Positions 1 to 6,569 of a DNA stretch of 8,022 nt are shown piece after piece. Within the stretch, counting starts at the first letter, position 1; each line of letters opens with the position of its first letter. A program made the position numbers and the translations under genes. The notes beneath the pieces were generated by a model. That model ran no database searches. It was not told the origin of the DNA and saw nothing but the letters and a program-made list of their open reading frames with translations. Origin of the DNA: DAOPKN01 sp035391225. Its GTDB lineage: Bacteria > Thermotogota > Thermotogae > MWEM01. The stretch covers positions 1 through 8,022 of the forward strand of contig DAOPKN010000087.1 of the NCBI GenBank assembly GCA_035391225.1. The letters are read 5' to 3'.

Positions 1-38
1 TTTTTGACCAACCAGGGGAACAACCATACAACGTGCAA
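1..38 (-). CDS. Possible 5' end of a leftward gene, cut by the window edge
   Basis: Only 9 to 12 codons would be inside the window, so no function can be given. The support is a near-perfect SD on the minus strand (complement of 41-50, reading AAGGAGGTGA) preceded by an A tract. Two starts are possible. TTG at 38-36 lies 5 nt after GGAGG and gives a peptide beginning (M)HVVWLFPWLVK. ATG at 27-25 lies 16 nt after GGAGG and gives MVVPLVGQK. The first has a short spacer and the second a long one. The rightward terminator at 77-113 argues that rightward transcription enters here instead, so this call is tentative. Confidence 0.22.
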   Translation of the reverse strand, partial: MHVVWLFPWLVK

Positions 39-40
39 AA

Positions 41-50
41 TCACCTCCTT
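41..50 (-). promoter_or_regulatory. Strong Shine-Dalgarno-like site on the minus strand
   Basis: Read on the minus strand, the site is AAGGAGGTGA, a ten-base match to the complement of the 16S rRNA 3' end, preceded by eight A. It is stronger than any SD of the rightward genes. On the minus strand its first bases could pair with CCTTTTT (complement of 62-68), which would partly mask it. It is either the SD of a leftward gene or a chance anti-SD sequence on the plus strand. Confidence 0.35.
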
Positions 51-76
51 TTTTTTCCTGAGAAAAAGGTAGGGAG

Positions 77-113
77 CCCGTTCAACCTTCCGGGGAAGAA
101 CGGGATTTTTTTT
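77..113 (+). terminator. Intrinsic terminator for rightward transcription
   Basis: The stem CCCGTTC (77-83) pairs perfectly with GAACGGG (98-104). Inside it TTC (88-90) can pair with GAA (95-97) around a CGGG loop. The stem is followed by A and eight T (106-113). The orientation is rightward, so it should end a transcript entering from the left. In one frame the sequence before it stays open until TAG at 70-72, and in another a stop sits at 5-7, so the upstream gene cannot be identified. Confidence 0.72.
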
Positions 114-427
114 GCCCAATTGTTCGCTTTCCTATATACGTGTTTTCACCCCCATCTTCCCTTTTTTCGCATTTGCTGCCATTTTGATGACGGAAACGGG
201 CAGGAATGGAGAGGCAAGGTGGTGGGTTCTTTAATATTCCCCCCTTTTTCTGCCAACCCTGCGCCAATGCCCCGTGGTGCAACGCCAAAAAGTAAATCAG
301 GGGTAAATTCCGGAAGCAATGATCCCGCGAATGGTCTGCCAAGGTTTTCCCAACAATAACTTCGTTATGCGAAGTAAAACCCGGTGGGTTGCGGTTTCTG
401 AAAGAAATGGCAACCTTTGCATCATCA
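114..427. other. Intergenic stretch without a recognisable gene
   Basis: Open frames cross this region on both strands (for example 33-359 plus and 82-468 minus), but none has a credible SD, a recognisable domain or the composition of the real genes. The sequence has homopolymer runs of C and T at about 150-245. The only structure I see is the row of small inverted repeats at 359-407, listed separately. Confidence 0.55.
359..407. repeat. Row of three small inverted repeats
   Basis: Three short hairpins lie almost end to end. ACTTCG/CGAAGT (359-364, 370-375) has a TTATG loop. AACCC/GGGTT (378-382, 386-390) has a GGT loop. TTTCT/AGAAA (395-399, 403-407) has a GAA loop. None is followed directly by a T tract. 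They lie about 45 bp upstream of the candidate -10 box at 453-458, so they could be an operator region, part of a small structured RNA, or chance. Confidence 0.3.
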
Positions 428-458
428 TTGCTGCGTTTTTCGAGAAATTTGGTAGAAT
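428..458 (+). promoter_or_regulatory. Candidate extended -10 promoter for the FMN-binding gene
   Basis: TAGAAT at 453-458 matches five of six bases of the sigma-70-type -10 box. It is preceded by TGG, giving the extended form TGnTAGAAT (450-458). The only -35-like element is TTGCTG (428-433), weak and with a 19 bp spacer, so the extended -10 would carry the activity. The expected start near 465 leaves a leader of about 40 nt before the ATG at 507. The same TGnTAGAAT form occurs before the gene at 6683. Confidence 0.45.
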
Positions 459-506
459 GGGAACACAAAATCCACTACGTGCAAACGAAAGGAGATGGTA
501 TTTCAC

Positions 507-905
507 ATGAAAAAGAAACGTGTTTGGCTCTTCGTGCTGGGTGGTGTGAGCATCGCCGTTCTCGCCGGGGTGCTGGTGTTCACGTACGTGATTGGAAAAA
601 TGGAGGAAGGGCTTGAATCGCTGAAAAGCATGCAGATCGCGCAAATCGATCTTTCCCAAGTGAAAGATGGGGTGTACAATGGTTCCTTCGAGCAGCTCCC
701 CCTTAAGGTGGAAGTGAGCGTTACGGTGCGCGACGGGCAGATCGTGGGTATCGACTTGCGCAAGCACCAGCACGGCAAGGGCCAGGATGCGGAAGCCATT
801 CCCGGTAAGGTAATCGCCGCGCAGTCGCTGCAAGTGGACCTGGTATCTGGTGCCACCTACAGCAGCATCGCCATTTTGAAGGCCATCGAAAACGCCCTTC
901 GCTGA
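507..905 (+). CDS. Membrane-anchored FMN-binding domain protein
   Basis: This 132-residue protein probably sits on the outer face of the cytoplasmic membrane and carries flavin for electron transfer. Residues 1-5 (MKKKR) are basic, and residues 6-29 form one hydrophobic segment that looks like an uncleaved anchor. Residues about 52-131 are a single FMN_bind domain of the NqrC/RnfG type, starting at KDGVYNG. Residues 111-117 read DLVSGAT, matching the site where ApbE-type transferases attach FMN through a phosphoester bond, so Thr117 is the likely acceptor. The ATG at 507 is preferred because AAAGGAG (488-494) lies 12 nt upstream. An in-frame ATG at 495 directly abuts that SD and would add only MVFH. 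No ApbE gene or redox partner is visible in the window. Family assignment is confident, but the electron donor and acceptor are unknown. Confidence 0.88.
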   Translation: MKKKRVWLFVLGGVSIAVLAGVLVFTYVIGKMEEGLESLKSMQIAQIDLSQVKDGVYNGSFEQLPLKVEVSVTVRDGQIVGIDLRKHQHGKGQDAEAIPGKVIAAQSLQVDLVSGATYSSIAILKAIENALR

Positions 906-951
906 AACACCCCTTTTCCTGGTTTTCCTGCGGAAACTCCATGTTTTGGCG

Positions 952-983
952 GTACGTACAACAAACCGAAAAAGTACCGTACT
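952..983. promoter_or_regulatory. Paired GTAC palindromes, possible operator
   Basis: The 113 bp spacer between the FMN-binding gene and the J-like gene holds GTACGTAC (952-959, perfect palindrome) and AGTACCGTACT (973-983, palindrome around a central C). Their centres are about 22 bp apart, close to two DNA turns, so a dimeric regulator could bind both. CGGTAC (950-955) and GTACCG (974-979) also form a stem with an 18-base loop. I see no strong -10/-35 pair in the spacer and no T-tailed terminator, so read-through from the upstream gene remains possible. Confidence 0.28.
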
Positions 984-1018
984 GTTCCACGAAATGAGAT
1001 ACCAAGGAGGTCCATTAC

Positions 1019-2425
1019 ATGGAGGAAAAGCTTCTCTCACCGCTATGGAAAAGGCTCACGGAAGATTTTTACCGGAACAATGCCTTTCGCCAGACCGGGC
1101 TACCGGTGGATGCGACGGACCGGGAAATCTTGCGCTTCAAGCAAACGTTTCGGATGAAACAGAAATACGCGGGCCAAGATGGGGAGGTAACGATTCTCCC
1201 CGTGCAACCTGCCCCGAGCGAGGAAGAGTTGGGCGAAGCCATCCGGCAGCTGCAAGACCCGCTTTTGCGCATGCTGCATGCTTTTTTCTGGTTTTGGCCA
1301 CTTAACTGGAGTGCCGGGGAACCCGATCCGATGCTGGAACTCTTGCGCCAGGGGAATGCGAAACAGGCTCGGGAGGGATGGAAAAAAATGGTGGATTCCC
1401 AAAATCACCCGGTTGCACAACACAACCTGGCAGTGTATTTCCATTGCGTTTCTCTTGACCAGGAATGGCAAATCCTTTCCGGTGAGAAGGAGGACAAGGG
1501 GCATGAGCTCACCATTTCGTGGAGAAAGGCGCATTCGTACTGGGGAGATGTCATCGAATCGGAAGCGTTTTGGGATACCTTCTCCGAACAAGTGGCACTT
1601 TTGGACGATCCCCGTGTGGGAGAAGAACTGAAGGGCAAACTTCGCGAAAATCTTCCCACCGTGCTACTCCTTCTGCAGGTACACCTTTCCAAGTTGTATT
1701 CCGCCCAATCCCAGGAAACGGGACTATCGCGCCAACAGGGACTTTTGCAATGGATGCAACCCCGTGGCCGGAAATCCCCGCCTTCCATTGAGAAAGAGGC
1801 TTATGGCGCGATCGTGGAAGAAACGCGCTCGGCCATTTCGGAGGTCCAAATCATGGTTCCCCAAAGGGTCGACCCATGGGGAGGTCTCTTGGCGCGGGTA
1901 AAGAGATTGCAGGAAAATTTGAATTCCTTGGATGCGATTCTCCCAGAGTCCGAGCCCCTTCGGAGGGAATTACACGATGAGGGGGCAGCCGTGGTCATGC
2001 AAAAGGTGGGGAAAATGGGTCGCTCCCTGCCTTTTTCCACCCCAATGTTGGAGATCGCGGAAATTGCGGGAAAAATGGCGTGTGACCAAGTGGTCCGCAA
2101 CAAGGCCAAAGACCTGGTAACGTACCTCAAGATAAAATTGGGGATCACGGACCTAAACCAACTCTCCGCTTCAGAGATACTATGGCTGGCGGATTCCGTG
2201 TCTGACCCTGGATTGTCAAGAAGTTTACGTAAACTAGGCCGGTCCCAACGCGTGGGCAATATCGGGTGTCTTCTCGCACTTCTACTGGGATTTGCCGGTT
2301 GCGGAATCACGAAATCCGTTGTTCCGGAGGGAAGCCAGTGGCCCGGGTATGTTTTTTTCCTCGTGTTAATGGGGGTCTTTGGCATTGAATCCCTTGTGAG
2401 AGCGTGGTTGAAAAAAAAGAGGTGA
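1019..2425 (+). CDS. J-domain-like protein without HPD, with C-terminal membrane hairpin
   Basis: This 468-residue protein is probably a membrane-tethered co-factor of the Hsp70 encoded next. Residues about 20-94 resemble a degenerate J domain. NAFRQTGLPVDATDREI fits the helix I/II region of DnaJ-type domains, and EAIRQLQDPLLRM (73-85) fits the helix III pattern in which DnaJ has SDPxKR. The HPD tripeptide that stimulates Hsp70 ATPase is absent, and the segment ends in the aromatic run FFWFWP (89-94). Residues about 103-150 look like a helical TPR/Sel1-like repeat, and the middle is mostly helical with no recognised motif. Two hydrophobic segments (about 413-430 and 444-461) and a terminal KKKR suggest a hairpin anchor with the bulk in the cytoplasm. 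AAGGAGG (1004-1010) is 8 nt before the ATG. The stop is 7 bp before the Hsp70 start. I recall similar proteins beside atypical Hsp70 genes in other bacteria. The function is inferred. Confidence 0.8.
   Translation: MEEKLLSPLWKRLTEDFYRNNAFRQTGLPVDATDREILRFKQTFRMKQKYAGQDGEVTILPVQPAPSEEELGEAIRQLQDPLLRMLHAFFWFWPLNWSAGEPDPMLELLRQGNAKQAREGWKKMVDSQNHPVAQHNLAVYFHCVSLDQEWQILSGEKEDKGHELTISWRKAHSYWGDVIESEAFWDTFSEQVALLDDPRVGEELKGKLRENLPTVLLLLQVHLSKLYSAQSQETGLSRQQGLLQWMQPRGRKSPPSIEKEAYGAIVEETRSAISEVQIMVPQRVDPWGGLLARVKRLQENLNSLDAILPESEPLRRELHDEGAAVVMQKVGKMGRSLPFSTPMLEIAEIAGKMACDQVVRNKAKDLVTYLKIKLGITDLNQLSASEILWLADSVSDPGLSRSLRKLGRSQRVGNIGCLLALLLGFAGCGITKSVVPEGSQWPGYVFFLVLMGVFGIESLVRAWLKKKR
2418..2425 (+). 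promoter_or_regulatory. Ribosome binding site that fixes the Hsp70 start
   Basis: AGAGGTGA (2418-2425) overlaps the stop of the J-like gene and lies 7 nt before ATG 2433. This supports translational coupling. It also supports the ATG at 2433 over the GTG at 2404, which lies in a frame that is open only because of the N run. Confidence 0.6.
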
Positions 2426-2432
2426 GAGAAGC

Positions 2433-5043
2433 ATGGAGAAAAAAGCAAACAAGAGCACGCAGTTCGAGCAAGACCCCCGCACCAGCGAGAGCGAAGCGGT
2501 GGAGAAAATGGGGTTGGACGTTNNNNNNNNNNNNNNNNNNNNNNNNNNNNNNNNNNNNNNNNNNNNNNNNNNNNNNNNNNNNNNNNNNNNNNNNNNNNNN
2601 NNNNNNNNNNNNNNNNNNNNNNTTTCGCACCGAAATCTTTCGGAACAACGAAGGGTTTGAATACACGCCTTCCGTGGTTTGGATCGATTCGCGTGGGCGC
2701 ACACGCGTGGGCCAGCAAGCACGCGATAACCTGGAGGAAGACCCCGAAAATGCTGCCGCGGAGTTCAAGCTCCTCATGGGTACCTCCGAGGAAAAAACCT
2801 TCCAGCGGAGTGGGCGAAAAATGAAGCCGGAGGAGCTTTCCGCCCAGGTGTTGATGGAGCTCAAGCGCACGGTGAAACTGCGAAACGGCGAAGACGTTGA
2901 AGCGGCGGTGATAACGGTTCCGGCGGCGTTTGAGCTCCCACAGGCAGACGCTACACGGCGAGCGGCCCAACTGGCAGGGTTTTCCCAAAGCCCGTTGGTG
3001 CAAGAGCCCGTTGCCGCGGCGCTGACCTATGGTTTCCAATCTGCCGGGGGAAAGGCGTACTGGTTGGTCTACGATTTAGGTGGGGGAACGTTCGATGCGG
3101 CTCTCATCCGCTTGAACGATGGCGTCATCCAGGTGGTCAACCACGGCGGAGACAACCACCTCGGCGGGAAATGGATCGACTGGGCCATTATCGATGAATT
3201 GCTGGTGCCCGCGGTTCGCCGGGAACTGCGCTGGCAAGATTTCTCGCGCCGCAACCCCAAGTGTCGTTCGGCCATTGCCAAGCTCAAGATGTTGGCGGAG
3301 AAAGCAAAAATCCGCCTTTCTGCAAACGATTCCGTGGAAATTATGACCACCCTTCCATTCGTTGACGCCCAGGGGAATTGGGTGAACCAGGAGTTCGAAT
3401 ACGAAATGAACCGGGAAGACGTGGAAGGGCTGGCCAAACCGCTCATCGATCGTTCCCTCGAAATTTGCAAACGCGTTTTGGCAGAACGCCGCTTCGAGCA
3501 GAAACACATCGAACGGGTGATCTTAGTGGGTGGGCCCACCAACATGCCTTTCCTGCGAGAGCGCTTGGAAAGCGCGGTGACGGGGCTGGGCATTCCCCTG
3601 GACCACCATATCGATCCGGTGACGGCGGTTGCGCGGGGCGCGGCCCTGTTCGCGGGAACACAGCGCTTGAAAAGGACCGGACCTGCTCAAACCAAGCAAG
3701 GTGAATTTGCCATCGAACTGGACTATTCCCCGGTGGGACCCGACCACGATCCCCTGGTGGGGGGCAAGGTTCTCGCTTCCGATGGGGAAATGCTGGAAGG
3801 GTACGCGCTGGAAATCGTGAACAAGGGGTCAAATCCTCCCTGGAGAAGTGGTAAAATCAGCTTGAACCCCGACGGGAGTTTCCTCACATCGCTTTGGGCG
3901 GAAAAAGGCAGGAACAACACCTTCACGCTGGAACTATCCGATCCTTCCGGGAAGCTGTTGGTGGTATCCCCCGGGGAGTTCTCCTATTCCGTGGGGACGG
4001 TGATCACCGAGCAACCGCTCATCCATTCCGTGGGTGTGGCGCGGGCGGACAATACCATGCGCTGGTTTTTCACGAAAGGCAGTGCTCTTCCGCTTCGGCG
4101 GCGGGAAATGTTCAAAACCACCGTGGAATTACGCCCGGGGAGTGATCAAAAAGCCATTCGTATCCCCGTGGTGGAAGGCGACTTCCACCGGGCCGATCGC
4201 AACAACCTCATCGGCATGCTGGAAATCACCGGGGAAAGGGTTTCCAGGACGGTGCCCACTTCCAGCGAAGTGGAGGTCACCCTCGAAATCGACGAATCCC
4301 GTGTGTACCACCTCAAGGCGTACATCGCGTTCGTGGACGAAGAGTTTGAGCTGGTTCTGAACACCGAGGACTACGGCAAGATCAACGTGCTGGAATTGCA
4401 AGGAGAACTGGATAAGCAGAAGGAACGCATGGGAAACGTGTTAACAACGGCCAAGGAGGCTGGCGTGGGAAGTAGCGACCCGCTGTTCCGCGAAGTGGAA
4501 TCCGGTGGGTTCCCGGAGAAAGCGGAGAAACACTTGGAATTGGCATCGGAGGATTCGGATGCCGCGCTGCAAGCCCGGGAACTCTTGCGGGAGCTGACAT
4601 GGAAACTGGACGAATTGGAAGACGCGGTGAAATGGCCAGCGAGCCAGAAATCTCTGGAAGAAAAATTGGTACAATTGCGCAAAATAGCGGCTTCCGGGAA
4701 GGACCCCGATATCCTGCCCAAGGTGGCCACGCTGGAGGCACAGGCGCAGGAAGCCATTCAGAGCAAGGATCCGGAAAAGGCATCGGCTTGCGAGGATAGA
4801 ATCCAGACCCTCATTCTCGAAGACATGGAAAAAAGCGGGGTGTTGCATCCAATGGCGTTCCTCTTTTTCCTCATGAACAAGGACAAGATGAAAGACCAGA
4901 AACTTGCACAGGTCTTGATCGAGCAGGGGAAAAAGGCGATGCAAGAGAAAGACAGCCTGCGGTTGCGCTTTATCAATTCACAGCTGGCAGCCTTGCTTCC
5001 CAACGATGTAAACCCTCCGCAGGGCTTCAGCACGATCCAGTAA
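2433..5043 (+). CDS. Atypical Hsp70 (DnaK-like) chaperone, interrupted by an assembly gap
   Basis: This is an ATP-dependent, probably cytoplasmic chaperone with 30 residues before the gap and 806 after it. The N-terminal extension ends in MGLDV, which aligns with the IGIDL start of DnaK phosphate-1. The rest of that loop falls in the N run. After the gap come TPSVV, connect-1 (QEPVAAALTYG), phosphate-2 YDLGGGTFD (3070-3096), the adenosine motif VGGPTNMP (3526-3549) and connect-2 (TAVARGAA). A linker-like IELDYSP (3712-3732) is followed by about 94 residues of beta-rich sequence (3733-4014) not found in DnaK. An SBD-beta-like part begins at PLIHSVGV (4015) and includes IPVVEGDFHRADRN, comparable to the DnaK stretch IHVLQGERKRAADN. 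The last 220 residues are charged and helical and do not resemble the DnaK lid. Total length is about 850 residues against about 640 for DnaK. The frame change across the N run is an artefact of its arbitrary size. Confidence 0.9.
2523..2622. other. Assembly gap of 100 N inside the Hsp70 gene
   Basis: The run is exactly 100 N, the usual placeholder size. The coding frame ends on a codon boundary at 2522 (frame of ATG 2433) and resumes on a codon boundary at 2623 in a different frame, so the true gap should be a multiple of three. Alignment of MGLDV and TPSVV to DnaK suggests only about 12 missing residues. Confidence 0.9.
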
Positions 5044-5085
5044 CCCCGCACAAGGACGGAAGTGCTGGGAAGGAAGTGAAAAGAG

Positions 5086-6483
5086 ATGGAAATGGAACGA
5101 TTGCATCCTTCGATCGAATTGACCCTGGTATTGGCGAACCAGGAAGCGCAGCTTTCGGGGTACCCTTTGATAGAACCGGAGCATTTCTTCCTTGCGCTGC
5201 TGCGCATGCTGGACGATTCCTTCTTGCAGGAAGCCGAGGAAAGGAAGTGCTCCGCGGACTACCTGGAACAGGTGCAGGAGGCGATTCGGGTGGCAAAAGA
5301 ACGTGTTCCCGTTTCCCCTGACCAGGTTACCCGAATGCGAAGAAAGGGGACCCTGCTTTTGCGCAAACGCGGTGTGCAAGCCACCCCACACTTTTTGCAG
5401 CGCTCGCCAGCTTCCCGGGAACTTTTTCGGCAGGGAGGTGTGATGGCGGGAGGCGAGGAAGCCTTTCGCCTGGAACACCTCGTGCAACTTTTTTGCCAGC
5501 GGGGTTGCTTTTCGAGCTTGGAAGAGATGGAACGGCAGTTCCAGCGGCAAGCTCCTCCCCAGCTCGCGCAGGAAACCACCGTCATGAACGGATTGGGGCG
5601 AGACCTTGTTGCGCTTGCGGCGCAGAAAGGGCGGCTTCCCCTGGTTGGGCGCGAACGGGAAATGACGCAATTGCTGCGCTACCTGCAGCGCACCACGAAG
5701 AGAAATACGTTGCTGATCGGCGAAGCCGGAGTGGGGAAGACCGCCATCGTGGAGGGCATTGCCTGGCTGGTTTCCCAAAAGAGGGTTCCGGAGGATTTCC
5801 AAAACGTACGCATCGTGCAGGTGCAAGTGAGCGACCTGATCGCCGGGACCTCGTTTCGCGGGGACATGGAAATGCGGGTGAAAAGCGTTTTGGACGAAGC
5901 TGCCAGCGATCCCAACATGGTTCTTTTCCTGGACGAAATGCACCTGGTGGTGGGTGGGGGAATGGCCTCGGGTTCCCCCATCGACCTGGCCAATATCCTC
6001 AAAACCGCCCTCACCAGCGAAAGTTTCCGTTGCATTGGAGCAACCACGGTGGAGGAATACGAGCGCATCATGAAAAACGATGCAGCGTTCCTCCGGCGTT
6101 TCCAGGTCTTGCGGGTGGAGCAACCCACGCGCGAGGAAGCCATCGCGATCTGCGAAGCCTGGGCCAAGCGCATCGCGGACATACAGGGCATCACCTTTTC
6201 GCAAGGCGTGGTTCCCTTCGCCGTGGATCTTTCCGTGAAGCACCTTCCCTCCACAACCCTTCCCGACAAGGCGATCGATGTTTTGGAAAACGCAGCGGTT
6301 CGCGTGAAGATCCNNNNNNNNNNNNNNNNNNNNNNNNNNNNNNNNNNNNNNNNNNNNNNNNNNNNNNNNNNNNNNNNNNNNNNNNNNNNNNNNNNNNNNN
6401 NNNNNNNNNNNNNCATTCCCCTGGGTGAGCGGGGAGAACACCTTTCGCACAACGGGGAGTTCGTGGTGGAACTGCCCGGCTAA
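5086..6483 (+). CDS. ClpA/ClpB-like AAA+ ATPase, interrupted by an assembly gap
   Basis: This is a probable hexameric protein-remodelling ATPase (unfoldase or disaggregase) that could act with the Hsp70 encoded 42 bp upstream. Residues about 1-150 resemble a divergent Clp N-domain, with IEPEHFFLALL (29-39) as its clearest match. GRDLVALAAQKG and PLVGRERE lead into the first AAA+ module. Walker A is GEAGVGKTA (212-220), Walker B VLFLDEMH (279-286), sensor 1 CIGATT (316-321) and the arginine-finger pair R337/R338. The pore-loop aromatic is Phe257 where ClpB has Tyr. LPDKAIDVLENAA marks the small subdomain. The gap starts after residue 409. After it only 22 residues remain before TAA, ending FVVELPG. 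ClpB is about 860 residues with two AAA+ modules. Here the second is absent or lies in the gap. No ClpP-binding loop is visible. The SD is AAGGAAG (5070-5076). A second in-frame ATG at 5092 is less well spaced. Confidence 0.85.
   Translation: MEMERLHPSIELTLVLANQEAQLSGYPLIEPEHFFLALLRMLDDSFLQEAEERKCSADYLEQVQEAIRVAKERVPVSPDQVTRMRRKGTLLLRKRGVQATPHFLQRSPASRELFRQGGVMAGGEEAFRLEHLVQLFCQRGCFSSLEEMERQFQRQAPPQLAQETTVMNGLGRDLVALAAQKGRLPLVGREREMTQLLRYLQRTTKRNTLLIGEAGVGKTAIVEGIAWLVSQKRVPEDFQNVRIVQVQVSDLIAGTSFRGDMEMRVKSVLDEAASDPNMVLFLDEMHLVVGGGMASGSPIDLANILKTALTSESFRCIGATTVEEYERIMKNDAAFLRRFQVLRVEQPTREEAIAICEAWAKRIADIQGITFSQGVVPFAVDLSVKHLPSTTLPDKAIDVLENAAVRVKIXXXXXXXXXXXXXXXXXXXXXXXXXXXXXXXXXXIPLGERGEHLSHNGEFVVELPG
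6314..6413. other. Assembly gap of 100 N inside the AAA+ gene
   Basis: This second run is also exactly 100 N. It follows the small subdomain of the first AAA+ module. The frame after it that reaches TAA at 6481-6483 matches the frame before it, but this has no weight because the gap size is a placeholder. Whether both sides belong to one gene is likely, not proven. Confidence 0.9.
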
Positions 6484-6516
6484 CCCACGCACGCAACGAG
6501 TCTTTGCGAATCTCCG

Positions 6517-6543
6517 AAGGGCCCCTGTTGGGGGTTTTTTTTT
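6517..6543 (+). terminator. Intrinsic terminator of the chaperone operon
   Basis: The hairpin pairs AAGGGCCCC (6517-6525) with GGGGTTTTT (6531-6539) around a TGTTG loop. Four C-G pairs are extended by three G-U and two A-U pairs. The nine-T run at 6535-6543 overlaps the 3' arm and tail. It lies 34 bp after the TAA at 6481-6483. Confidence 0.75.
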
Positions 6544-6569
6544 GGGGAAAACGAAAAGAACATACAGCT

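Noticed and set aside
41..50. Plus-strand ATCACCTCCTT resembling the 3' end of 16S rRNA
   Set aside because: The preceding bases do not match the conserved helix 45 region of 16S rRNA, so this is not an rRNA end.
33..359. Open frame on the plus strand, 108 codons
   Set aside because: It has no SD, no recognised domain and a low-complexity start, and it runs straight through the terminator at 77-113.
357..375. Sequence resembling a loxP half site (ATAACTTCGT)
   Set aside because: Only about ten bases match. The spacer is 5 nt and the arms are 6 bp, too short for a Cre-type site, and no recombinase is present.
581..590. Perfect palindrome CACGTACGTG
   Set aside because: It lies inside the membrane-segment codons of the FMN-binding gene and is explained by the coding sequence. 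Chance is likely.
921..940. TTTCC/GGAAA hairpin after the FMN-binding gene as a terminator
   Set aside because: The stem is 5 bp, and no T run follows.
82..1040. Minus-strand open frames at 82-468 and 297-1040
   Set aside because: The second is the mirror of the FMN-binding gene. Neither has an SD or a recognisable motif.
2404..2432. Hsp70 start at GTG 2404
   Set aside because: The frame is open to the post-gap Hsp70 only through the N run. It overlaps the J-like gene, and ATG 2433 has its own SD and leads into MGLDV, which fits DnaK.
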